This document shows positions 1-5,856 of a stretch of 9,304 nucleotides of DNA, piece by piece. A program made the translations under genes and the position numbers. The notes under the pieces were generated by a model. It worked only from the letters and a program-made list of their open reading frames with translations. It did not search any database and was not told the origin of the DNA. The stretch comes from an uncultured Bacteroides sp. (GTDB lineage: Bacteria > Bacteroidota > Bacteroidia > Bacteroidales > Bacteroidaceae): positions 1 through 9,304 of the forward strand of contig NZ_CAUFUE010000049.1 in assembly GCF_959029255.1 (NCBI RefSeq). Direction: 5' to 3'. Each line of letters begins with the position of its first letter. Positions within the stretch are counted from its first letter, which is position 1.

Positions 1-50
1 GCATAACCTTGCCAAGGTTAGGGTCGCGAGTTCGAGTCTCGTTTTCCGCT
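1..50 (+). tRNA. tRNA-Gly(GCC), 5' part cut off by the window edge
   Basis: The window opens inside a tRNA. These 50 bases are identical to the last 50 bases (222-271) of the complete tRNA-Gly downstream. They carry the end of the D stem, the anticodon loop TTGCCAA with anticodon GCC, the T arm with the TTCGAGT loop, and the 3' acceptor strand TTTCCGC followed by discriminator T. No CCA is encoded. The missing 5' part lies outside the window, so this is a boundary effect and not a broken gene. Confidence 0.9.
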
Positions 51-85
51 CTTTTTTATTATTATTATCATAATACGATGACAAT

Positions 86-167
86 GCCCAGGTGGCGGAA
101 TTGGTAGACGCGCACGTTTCAGGTGCGTGTGTCGAGAGGCATGCAGGTTCGAGTCCTGTTCTGGGCA
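86..167 (+). tRNA. tRNA-Leu(CAG)
   Basis: This is an 82-base class II tRNA. The acceptor strands GCCCAGG and TCTGGGC pair over seven positions, ending in a G-T pair, with discriminator A at 167. The anticodon stem CACGT/GCGTG closes the loop TTCAGGT, giving anticodon CAG, which reads CUG leucine codons. A short extra arm precedes the T arm (CAGG, TTCGAGT, CCTG). No CCA is encoded. It lies between two tRNA-Gly copies and was probably co-transcribed with them. Confidence 0.95.
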
Positions 168-198
168 CGTTCTCTTTGTGAAAAGAGGGTCATCAAAT

Positions 199-271
199 GC
201 GGAAATAGCTCAGTTGGTAGAGCATAACCTTGCCAAGGTTAGGGTCGCGAGTTCGAGTCTCGTTTTCCGCT
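199..271 (+). tRNA. tRNA-Gly(GCC)
   Basis: This is a complete 73-base tRNA. Acceptor GCGGAAA pairs with TTTCCGC and the discriminator is T271. The D arm is GCTC/GAGC. The anticodon stem TAACC/GGTTA closes loop TTGCCAA with anticodon GCC, and the T stem GCGAG/CTCGT includes one G-T pair. No CCA is encoded. It is a second copy of the partial tRNA at the window start and the last gene of the tRNA cluster before the terminator. Confidence 0.97.
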
Positions 272-292
272 CTTTCTTTGTTTTATAGTAAA

Positions 293-332
293 AAGCCCCG
301 CAGGTTTAATTATCTGCGGGGCTTCTTTTTTT
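293..332 (+). terminator. Rho-independent terminator of the tRNA cluster, probably bidirectional
   Basis: An 11-bp perfect stem, AAGCCCCGCAG (293-303) with CTGCGGGGCTT (314-324), closes a 10-base loop and is followed by a T-rich tail to 332. On the minus strand the same stem is followed by five T residues. It can therefore also end the engB/DUF4923 transcript, whose stop codon is at 352. Confidence 0.92.
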
Positions 333-351
333 GTCTCTATGCTTCCTTTTG

Positions 352-948
352 TCATTCTTTCTTGAGAGAAAATCCTAGCATCATACCGTCGTAGCTACCC
401 GCTAATGAACTGATTGTTTTCAGAGTGGAGTTGTTGCTCTTACCGGAAAGTGTGGTAATCAGTTTTAGGAGTTTGTCCGAATTGAATAGCAAATCCATAG
501 AAGTAGAAGTACAGTTCACTTTGGCATTCAGGGGAAGTAACTTTGCAAACTTCATTTTTACTTGCTTGGTAGAAGCGTCGTAAGAATAAGTACCTTTCAA
601 ATCACGTGTTCCCAGCTTGGCGCTGAAAGTGCTGTCGGCATTGAAAGTGTACGTCATTTGTCCACTCTTGATGCCTACCTTGGAAAGTTGTTCGTCAAGT
701 TTCTTTTCGGCTACCCCTGCCGCAACAGCGCCGCCTGCTTTGTTCAGCATATTGCCTGACTCAAACTCGATGGCGGAACCGGAATAGGTCCATGTGCCGG
801 TCATGTCAATGGAGGTTTTACCTGTCACCGTGTTTACGGCCTTTTCAATGTTTTCCTTATTGAATAAATCTTTCAAGGATTGTGCATGGCTATTGGTAGT
901 CAGTAGCAGTGCAGTAACGAAAATGTACCAGAAAAAAGTTCTTTTCAT
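352..948 (-). CDS. DUF4923 family secreted lipocalin-like protein
   Basis: The 198-residue protein has a classical signal peptide: a basic start (MKR), a hydrophobic core at about residues 4-18, and a likely signal peptidase I site after SHA at residue 22. It should therefore be exported to the periplasm or outer membrane. No lipobox cysteine is visible. The mature part opens with SLKDLFNKENIEKAVNTVTG, then has an 'I-x-GTWTYSGSAIEF' segment (residues 47-62) and alternating polar/hydrophobic strands such as TYTFNADSTFSAKLG and GTYSYDASTKQVKMKF. That pattern fits the beta-rich DUF4923 family of Bacteroidales, whose function is not established. The start is 15 bases after the engB stop on the same strand, so co-transcription with engB is likely. 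The family call is from recall of motif pattern and length. Confidence 0.85.
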   Translation of the reverse strand: MKRTFFWYIFVTALLLTTNSHAQSLKDLFNKENIEKAVNTVTGKTSIDMTGTWTYSGSAIEFESGNMLNKAGGAVAAGVAEKKLDEQLSKVGIKSGQMTYTFNADSTFSAKLGTRDLKGTYSYDASTKQVKMKFAKLLPLNAKVNCTSTSMDLLFNSDKLLKLITTLSGKSNNSTLKTISSLAGSYDGMMLGFSLKKE

Positions 949-963
949 GTTTTTATAATTAAT

Positions 964-1569
964 TTATTTAGTGTTTATCTCTTTGTTGATTGATTCGATA
1001 TAGCTTAACAGTTCTTCCCGTCCCATGCGGCTTTCAGAAGAAGTGATGAAGTAGGGAGGCAGTTCTTCCCATTGCTCTTGCAGCTTGTTCAGATACTCAT
1101 GAATATTAGTGTTCAGTCTGCCCCCTTTCAACTTATCGGCTTTAGTGAAAACGATGGCGAATGGTACACCGTTTTCGCCTAGCCACTCAATGAAAGCAAG
1201 GTCGATGGGTTGCGGTTCGTGGCGGCTGTCAATGAGAACGAAGAGGTTGGTCATCTGCTCACGTTGCAATATGTAGCTCTTGATGATGCGCTGAATTTGT
1301 TCCTGTCCTTTTTGTCCTCGTTTGGCATAGCCATATCCGGGCAGGTCTACGATGTACCAGCTTTTGTTAATAAGAAAGTGGTTGATGAGCATCGTTTTTC
1401 CAGGAGTGGCGGAGGTCATGGCAAGTCCTTTGCGTCCTGTCAACATGTTGATGAGGCTGGATTTTCCAACGTTGGAACGCCCTATGAAGGCATATTCAGG
1501 GAATGTTCCCGCCGGGCATTTGTTAACGTCCGTATTACTGATGACGAATTCAGCGTTTGTAATCTCCAT
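964..1569 (-). CDS. engB: Ribosome biogenesis GTPase EngB (YihA/YsxC)
   Basis: This 201-residue GTPase of the TrmE-Era-EngA-EngB-Septin-like group is needed for late assembly of the large ribosomal subunit and acts in the cytoplasm. All G motifs are visible: G1 GRSNVGKS (30-37), the switch-I threonine in SATPGKT (53-59), G3 DLPG (75-78) followed by YGYAKR, G4 TKAD (142-145) and G5 TSS (176-178). The length is normal for the family and the protein begins a few residues before the conserved 'PEYAFIGRSN' segment, which supports the chosen ATG. It is divergent from recR. A TACCTTTG box on the minus strand at 1602-1609 is a candidate -7 element 33 bases upstream of the start codon. The secreted DUF4923 gene follows after 15 bases. 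Confidence 0.96.
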   Translation of the reverse strand: MEITNAEFVISNTDVNKCPAGTFPEYAFIGRSNVGKSSLINMLTGRKGLAMTSATPGKTMLINHFLINKSWYIVDLPGYGYAKRGQKGQEQIQRIIKSYILQREQMTNLFVLIDSRHEPQPIDLAFIEWLGENGVPFAIVFTKADKLKGGRLNTNIHEYLNKLQEQWEELPPYFITSSESRMGREELLSYIESINKEINTK

Positions 1570-1601
1570 TTTGTTGTCAATTTTTAATTTATTTCCATTT
1601 G

Positions 1602-1609
1602 CAAAGGTA
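1602..1609 (-). promoter_or_regulatory. Candidate engB promoter -7 box
   Basis: The minus-strand sequence TACCTTTG matches the Bacteroidetes -7 consensus TAnnTTTG and lies 33 bases upstream of the engB ATG. No clear TTTG is found at the expected -33 distance, so the assignment rests on this box and its position. Confidence 0.5.
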
Positions 1610-1627
1610 GCACTTATTTCAAAAAAC

Positions 1628-1660
1628 TTCGTTCTTAATTCGGAATTCTATATATCTTTG
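1628..1660 (+). promoter_or_regulatory. Candidate recR promoter
   Basis: TATCTTTG at 1653-1660 fits TAnnTTTG. TTCG at 1628-1631, 21 bases upstream, is a weak -33 candidate. The ATG of recR is 24 bases downstream of the -7 box. This promoter and the engB promoter are back to back in the 115-base divergent gap. Confidence 0.5.
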
Positions 1661-1684
1661 TCCGCCAATAGGAGAATTTTAAAT

Positions 1685-2302
1685 ATGAATGGACAATTTC
1701 CCTCGATATTATTAGAGAAAGCGGTAAGCGAGTTTGCCAAACTGCCCGGCGTGGGTCGAAAGACGGCAATGCGGCTTGTGCTTCATTTGTTGCGCCAGGA
1801 CTCGGCGGTGGTAGAGGCTTTTGGTAACGCTATTATAACCTTGAAGCATGAGGTGAAATATTGCAAGGTTTGCCACAATATATCAGATACCGAAACATGC
1901 CGTATCTGTTCCAATCCGCAACGGGATTCTTCGGTAATCTGCGTGGTGGAGAATATCAGGGACGTGATGGCGGTGGAGGCAACCCAGCAGTTTCGTGGAT
2001 TGTATCATGTATTGGGGGGCGTCATATCTCCGATGGATGGCATCGGTCCCGGTGATTTGCAGATAGAAAGTCTTGTACAGCGAGTTGCTGCCGGAGATAT
2101 CAAGGAGGTAATCCTTGCTTTGAGTACAACGATGGAGGGGGATACAACAAATTTCTATATCTATCGTAAGTTGGAGAAAATGGGTGTGAAACTTTCTGTC
2201 ATAGCTCGCGGTATCTCTGTGGGTGATGAACTTGAATATGCCGATGAAGTGACGTTGGGGCGTAGTATTGTAAACCGTACCCCGTTCTCAGGTACCGTTT
2301 AG
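1685..2302 (+). CDS. recR: Recombination mediator protein RecR
   Basis: RecR works with RecO (and RecF) to load RecA on single-stranded DNA at gaps in the RecFOR repair pathway. The 205-residue protein shows the full family layout: an N-terminal helix-hairpin-helix (LPGVGRKTAMRL, 20-31), a four-cysteine zinc finger (C60, C63, C72, C75), a Toprim domain from about residue 83 (VICVVENIRD with acidic E89), and the C-terminal ARGISVG...EYADEVTLGRSIVNR segment. The open frame continues far upstream to 1352, but the family start is the ATG at 1685. This gives MNGQFPSILLEKAVSEF, the usual opening, and sits just after a TATCTTTG promoter box. A membrane protein gene follows after 42 bases and a GNAT gene after that, probably in one transcript. 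Confidence 0.97.
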   Translation: MNGQFPSILLEKAVSEFAKLPGVGRKTAMRLVLHLLRQDSAVVEAFGNAIITLKHEVKYCKVCHNISDTETCRICSNPQRDSSVICVVENIRDVMAVEATQQFRGLYHVLGGVISPMDGIGPGDLQIESLVQRVAAGDIKEVILALSTTMEGDTTNFYIYRKLEKMGVKLSVIARGISVGDELEYADEVTLGRSIVNRTPFSGTV

Positions 2303-2307
2303 TCTCG

Positions 2308-2330
2308 TTATCAACTGTCAATTATCAACT
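2308..2330 (+). repeat. Two direct TTATCAACT repeats in the recR downstream gap
   Basis: TTATCAACT occurs at 2308-2316 and again at 2322-2330, separated by GTCAA. The period is 14 bases and the flanking ATCAG/GTCAA segments are also alike. The repeat fills most of the 42-base gap between recR and the next gene. The role is unknown. Confidence 0.6.
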
Positions 2331-2344
2331 ATCAGTTAAATTCA

Positions 2345-2800
2345 ATGGAAGAACAGATAAATCAAGTCGTAAAGCGTGTAAAGGCTACTTTCGTTTATTT
2401 CTGGTTGCTGCCTATCCTTCTTGTGATACTTGGGGAGAGCGGGGGCGACTGGGTAGGGATGTACGCAGGTAATGTGCGTGTCACTTATTTTGCCGAAACA
2501 ATCAGTATTCTGCTGGTTGCCATATTCGTGCCGTTGTCCTTGAAACTTTTCTCGTGGGTATTGATGAAAAAAATTGATGCGGTGGCCATCCAGGATGCGC
2601 TTCGTCTCTATTCGCTTTGGTGTGGAGCACGGCTGGCTTTGCTTGCCATACCGGTATTGGCGGGTTTCCTCACTTATTATATGATGTTGAGCAATACGGG
2701 TGTGCTTTGTGCGCTTATTGCTTTGACTGCTTCTTTATTTTGCTTGCCCGGTGAGGAACGTTTGCGCAAAGAATTACATATTGATAAAGAAGAAAAATAA
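2345..2800 (+). CDS. Hypothetical four-helix inner-membrane protein
   Basis: I do not recognise a named family in this 151-residue protein. A short amphipathic start (MEEQINQVVKRVK) precedes four hydrophobic stretches that look like membrane helices: about residues 14-30, 47-73, 90-114 and 117-135. A basic, charged tail (EERLRKELHIDKEEK) follows and is probably cytoplasmic. No catalytic motif is visible. It lies 42 bases after recR and 26 bases before the GNAT gene on the same strand, so it is likely part of the same transcript. Nothing in the sequence links it functionally to recombination. Confidence 0.85.
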   Translation: MEEQINQVVKRVKATFVYFWLLPILLVILGESGGDWVGMYAGNVRVTYFAETISILLVAIFVPLSLKLFSWVLMKKIDAVAIQDALRLYSLWCGARLALLAIPVLAGFLTYYMMLSNTGVLCALIALTASLFCLPGEERLRKELHIDKEEK

Positions 2801-2826
2801 ACTGAAAGAATAGATTGGTTATAAGT

Positions 2827-3363
2827 ATGAAAACATCTTATTTTGTAGGCGAACATATACGTCTCCGCGCTATGGAACCGGAAGATCTGGAAGTGATGTA
2901 TGCTATGGAAAATGATTCGCAAACATGGGATATAACCAATTTCTCGGTGCCATATTCCAAGTTTGTGCTGAAGCAATATATAGAAAATTCCCAATGCGAT
3001 ATGTTTGCCGACCGTCAGTTGCGGATGGTGATTGTGCGGTGTGAAGATGAAGCCGTGGTGGGTACGATTGATATTACGGATTTTGCTCCTATGCATGCAC
3101 GTGGTGAAATCGGCATTGCGGTACGGAAAGAATATCAGGGAAACGGTTATGCCAAAGAGGCATTAAAACTGATATGCGATTACGCTTTCGGCTTTCTTTA
3201 TCTGAAGCAATTGATAGTTCATGTAACTTCGGATAATGAGAAAAGCATACAGTTGTTCAAATCCTGTGGTTTTGAACAATGTGGGCTTTTGAAGGAATGG
3301 TGGCGGGTAGGAGGTGGCTACAAAGACGTCTTCTTGATGCAACGCCTCCGGAGCGCTAATTGA
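2827..3363 (+). CDS. GNAT family N-acetyltransferase (RimJ/RimL or SpeG-like)
   Basis: The 178-residue protein should transfer an acetyl group from acetyl-CoA to an amine; the substrate cannot be told from sequence. The N-terminal 'IRLRAMEPEDLEVMYAMEND' (11-30) is typical of the Acetyltransf_3 group. Motif A, EIGIAVRKEYQGNGYAKEAL (94-113), holds the pyrophosphate-binding Q-G-N-G-Y-A. Motif B, SDNEKSIQLFKSCGFE (136-150), carries the usual N and the GF turn, followed by a C-terminal 'Y-K-D-V-F-L-M'. The frame has an earlier TTG at 2815, but the ATG at 2827 gives the normal family start. The last 8 bases overlap tail to tail with the YqgE gene on the other strand. Confidence 0.9.
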   Translation: MKTSYFVGEHIRLRAMEPEDLEVMYAMENDSQTWDITNFSVPYSKFVLKQYIENSQCDMFADRQLRMVIVRCEDEAVVGTIDITDFAPMHARGEIGIAVRKEYQGNGYAKEALKLICDYAFGFLYLKQLIVHVTSDNEKSIQLFKSCGFEQCGLLKEWWRVGGGYKDVFLMQRLRSAN

Positions 3364-3949
3364 GAGTAGGTATCTGCGGGAAGCGGGACCACATTTCATA
3401 CTTGCTCCCCAGCTTGCCAAGAGCGTTTTTCCAAAGTTCCTTACTATCATTTACATTCATAAGTGAGCTTAAATCTTCTTTTCCTACGAGCCAAGTGTTT
3501 TCTTTTATTTCCTGGCACAGTTGTTCGTATTCCCAGCCGGAATAACCAAGAAAAAATCGGATTTTACCTTTAATGGGATTTCCCTGCATGATGTATTCCT
3601 TGATAGCGTCGAAGTCGCCATTCAGGTAGAAACCCTTGCCGATGGGTAGTGAGTCCGAAATATTTCCTAAAGTATGCAGATAAAAAAGCGTATCCGTACT
3701 GAGCGGGCCACCTTTATATATAGGTATATTTTCCGGGCAATCAAATTCTTTTAATATATCGTTAAGGAATAAAGGGAGGGGTTTGTTCATAACCAACCCC
3801 ATTGTGCCCTCTTTTGTGTGATCTATCAATAAAATAACTGAGCGCCCGAATATATGGTCACAAAGGAAAGGTTCAGAAATCAGAACCTTTCCTCGTGCAG
3901 GAACTACATGATTAGTTTCTATTTTGAATATATCTGTATCAATAGACAT
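3356..3949 (-). CDS. YqgE/AlgH family protein
   Basis: The 197-residue protein has the conserved YqgE/AlgH pattern: a start with 'ARGKVLISEPFL' (18-29), 'FGRSVILLIDHTKEGTMGLVMNKP' (34-57), 'YKGGPLSTDTLFYLH' (78-92) and 'RFFLGYSGWEYEQL' (131-144). The biochemical role of this family is unclear; it has been called a putative transcriptional regulator (AlgH) but has no obvious DNA-binding motif. The length is usual for the family. It is convergent with the GNAT gene, with an 8-base overlap of the two 3' ends and no terminator hairpin between them. It lies 104 bases downstream of the aminotransferase on the same strand. Confidence 0.93.
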   Translation of the reverse strand: MSIDTDIFKIETNHVVPARGKVLISEPFLCDHIFGRSVILLIDHTKEGTMGLVMNKPLPLFLNDILKEFDCPENIPIYKGGPLSTDTLFYLHTLGNISDSLPIGKGFYLNGDFDAIKEYIMQGNPIKGKIRFFLGYSGWEYEQLCQEIKENTWLVGKEDLSSLMNVNDSKELWKNALGKLGSKYEMWSRFPQIPTLN

Positions 3950-4000
3950 GCCACTAATTTACAGAATATTCTATAATAAACAAATTATATTCCTTTTTTT

Positions 4001-4028
4001 TATCAATAATAGAATGCTTTTATTGATA
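4001..4028. repeat. AT-rich hairpin between aminotransferase and yqgE
   Basis: TATCAATAA (4001-4009) and TTATTGATA (4020-4028) form a perfect 9-bp stem with a 10-base loop. On the minus strand, the transcribed direction here, the stem is followed by an A run and not a T run. It is therefore not a standard terminator for the aminotransferase. It may be an operator or mRNA leader structure before yqgE. Confidence 0.55.
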
Positions 4029-4053
4029 TTAAGGCATTCCTGTCCAGGCAAAG

Positions 4054-5373
4054 TTATCTCATCGGATGATTTTCCGCAAAGATAGCCATGCGTTCGTCCA
4101 ATTGAGCGTATTGATGGTCTTGGATGAATGAAGTGCAGGCACGCAATCCCTGTTGGTTGCTTCCGGTAGTTACCAGCGAAATGGCACTCACTCCATAATA
4201 CATCAATTCTTTGGCAAGCTCGCCGCTGCTCATACCCGGATAGCCGATAGTAAAGTAAAAACCATCTGCGACGGGGTCGCCCAAGTCATTGTCATATACC
4301 AGGTGGAAACCATGGCGCAAGAAGATTTCTTTCAAGCGGCGGGCACGTTCACCATAAACCTTTACTTCATCGAGGAAGTTATATTTTCCGTCGCTGGCAG
4401 CTTTAAGCATGGCGGCAAGTGCGTATTGTGCCGAATGGCTTGTCCCGGAAGAAAGAGCATAGAGCACGCGATGGATAAATACCGTACCGAAAGTTCCGCC
4501 GCCGCCATAACGTTTCGCAAATCCCGGATAGATACGATGATACAGCTTGTCCGAAATACAAGTTACACCGATGCGTTGCCCTGCATAGCTGAAAGCCTTG
4601 GAACCGGAAATAAGCAGTACATAATGGTCGGTATAATGCGCTACTGATGGTTGGTAGGGGGCTTGGAAAGGTTTGCTCAAATCCTGGCGGAAGTCCATAG
4701 CGAAGTAAGCAAGGTCTTCCAGGACGATTACATCATATTGGGTAGCCAGTTCGCCGATGGTTCGAAGTTCTTCTTCTTTCAGGCAAATCCAACTTGGATT
4801 GTTAGGATTGGAGTAAACGATGGCAGAGATATTACCTTTCTTGAGATAGCTTTCCAGCTTTTCTTTCAGTTTGTCGCCACGATAATCATATACATCAAAT
4901 GTCTCATACTTCTGTCCCATGACAACCAACTGTTGCTTTTGAACCGGAAATCCCGGATCAATAAATAGAATTGTATCCTTTTTCTCATCACACTGACTGC
5001 ATGTGAGGAAAGAGGCAAAAGTACCCTGCATAGAGCCTGTGACAGGAACACAGCCTTCGGGTGCAACATCAACATTAATGAACGCTTTGATAAATCGTGA
5101 AGCTTCTTTTTTCAAAGTCGGCAGTCCGTTGATATCGGGATATAAGCTTGCAATTCCATTTTGCAATGCTTCAATTTCTGCCTTCACACCTACAGCAGAA
5201 GGTGGCAGTCCCGGAACTCCCATTTCCATTTTAATAAATTCTACACCTGAAGTTGCTTCTGCCTTGGCTGCAATTGCTTTCACTTCACGAATAGTTGCTT
5301 TAGAAAAATCTGCTATATTGAATTCTTCAATAGTTTCATCAATCAATTTCCGTTCAATTGGGGTATTTTTCAT
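4054..5373 (-). CDS. Pyridoxal phosphate-dependent class I/II aminotransferase
   Basis: The 439-residue cytoplasmic enzyme belongs to PLP fold type I. Visible active-site parts are the NPNNP segment with the ring-stacking Asn (189-193), the cofactor N1-binding acid in LEDLAYF (D220, Y223), the Schiff-base lysine in SGSKAFSYAGQRIG (K259) with the phosphate-binding R267, and the substrate-carboxylate arginine in GLRACTS (R411). It starts with an N-terminal extension (about 45 residues) before 'EFIKMEMGVPGLPPS', where many family members have 'I-x-L-x-x-G-x-P'. The amino acid and keto acid substrates cannot be told from sequence. A TACCTTTG box on the minus strand upstream is the likely promoter. 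The next gene on this strand, yqgE, follows after 104 bases with its own possible control region. Confidence 0.93.
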   Translation of the reverse strand: MKNTPIERKLIDETIEEFNIADFSKATIREVKAIAAKAEATSGVEFIKMEMGVPGLPPSAVGVKAEIEALQNGIASLYPDINGLPTLKKEASRFIKAFINVDVAPEGCVPVTGSMQGTFASFLTCSQCDEKKDTILFIDPGFPVQKQQLVVMGQKYETFDVYDYRGDKLKEKLESYLKKGNISAIVYSNPNNPSWICLKEEELRTIGELATQYDVIVLEDLAYFAMDFRQDLSKPFQAPYQPSVAHYTDHYVLLISGSKAFSYAGQRIGVTCISDKLYHRIYPGFAKRYGGGGTFGTVFIHRVLYALSSGTSHSAQYALAAMLKAASDGKYNFLDEVKVYGERARRLKEIFLRHGFHLVYDNDLGDPVADGFYFTIGYPGMSSGELAKELMYYGVSAISLVTTGSNQQGLRACTSFIQDHQYAQLDERMAIFAENHPMR

Positions 5374-5398
5374 GTTTCTTCATTTTAAGTTCGTTTTG

Positions 5399-5427
5399 CA
5401 AAGGTAACATAAATCTCTTATAATCAA
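5399..5427 (-). promoter_or_regulatory. Candidate promoter of the aminotransferase gene
   Basis: On the minus strand TACCTTTG (5406 to 5399) fits the Bacteroidetes -7 box, and TTG (5427 to 5425) lies 18 bases upstream as a -33 candidate. The aminotransferase ATG is 25 bases downstream of the -7 box. Confidence 0.6.
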
Positions 5428-5467
5428 CCTATGTTAAAAAAAAGATGATTTTTTTTCTCAAAGTCTA

Positions 5468-5497
5468 TTGCAGATTTAAGATATTTGTCTACCTTTG
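5468..5497 (+). promoter_or_regulatory. Promoter of tRNA-Asp
   Basis: TTG (5468-5470) and TACCTTTG (5490-5497) are separated by 19 bases, the spacing expected for a Bacteroides -33/-7 promoter. The tRNA begins 42 bases downstream. It is divergent from the aminotransferase promoter. Confidence 0.7.
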
Positions 5498-5539
5498 CAA
5501 CCGCAATCGAGAGAGATAGCAATGATAAAATGAAATATT

Positions 5540-5613
5540 GGTGCGTTAGTTCAGTTGGTTAGAATACATGCCTGTCACGCATGGGGTCACGGGTTCGAGT
5601 CCCGTACGCACCG
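5540..5613 (+). tRNA. tRNA-Asp(GTC)
   Basis: This is a 74-base tRNA. Acceptor GGTGCGT pairs with ACGCACC and the discriminator is G5613, the aspartate identity base. The anticodon stem CATGC/GCATG closes loop CTGTCAC with anticodon GTC, and the T stem ACGGG/CCCGT closes TTCGAGT. No CCA is encoded. It has its own promoter and terminator. The integrative element begins in or just after this gene, so its 3' end is a plausible attachment site. Confidence 0.96.
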
Positions 5614-5637
5614 CGAAAGCAAATAGCAAATTAAAGC

Positions 5638-5677
5638 AAAGCTCTGAAATTCAAGGATTTCAGAGCTTTTTCTTTTT
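5638..5677 (+). terminator. Terminator after tRNA-Asp
   Basis: AAAGCTCTGAAAT (5638-5650) pairs perfectly with ATTTCAGAGCTTT (5657-5669) around a 6-base loop, followed by a T-rich tail with one C. It starts 25 bases after the tRNA and ends that transcript. Whether it belongs to the chromosome or to the inserted element is undecided. Confidence 0.9.
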
Positions 5678-5704
5678 CCCCGCTTAGGCAAAAAATAGCG
5701 GTTT

Positions 5705-5766
5705 AAAACAGTTCTCACGTGGCTTATTCGTGGGACTTTTTGAAAACTGTTTTTGCTCCCACGAAT
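5705..5766. repeat. Two interleaved inverted repeats in the putative att/int leader region
   Basis: AAAACAGTT (5705-5713) is the inverse of AACTGTTTT (5745-5753), and ATTCGTGGGA (5726-5735) is the inverse of TCCCACGAAT (5757-5766). The second left arm lies inside the first pair and its right arm outside, so the two stems cannot form as simple nested hairpins. The region is noncoding, between the tRNA terminator and int. It is a candidate site for recombinase or excisionase binding, or for an attachment site structure. Confidence 0.6.
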
Positions 5767-5825
5767 TGACGCTTTTGTCTTTGATTGTCAGCTTTTTGCG
5801 TATCTGGTTTTTGAGTGTAGCAAAC

Positions 5826-5833
5826 TAATTTTG
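5826..5833 (+). promoter_or_regulatory. Candidate int promoter -7 box
   Basis: TAATTTTG fits TAnnTTTG and lies 23 bases before the int ATG. No convincing -33 TTTG is at the right distance, so expression may be weak or need activation. Confidence 0.4.
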
Positions 5834-5856
5834 TACCACTTAAAAAACAAAAAATT

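Noticed and set aside
1..50. A degenerate tRNA-Gly remnant from an integration event
   Set aside because: It is identical to the full copy downstream and starts exactly at the window edge, so it is just cut by the window.
1352..1684. An upstream extension of the recR reading frame giving a 316-residue protein
   Set aside because: The extension covers engB on the opposite strand and the divergent promoters. RecR proteins are about 200 residues and the ATG at 1685 gives the normal N-terminus.
2308..2330. CRISPR-like repeat
   Set aside because: Only two 9-base copies with a 5-base spacer; no array.
2815..2826. TTG start four codons upstream in the GNAT gene
   Set aside because: The ATG at 2827 gives the usual family start and needs no rare start codon.
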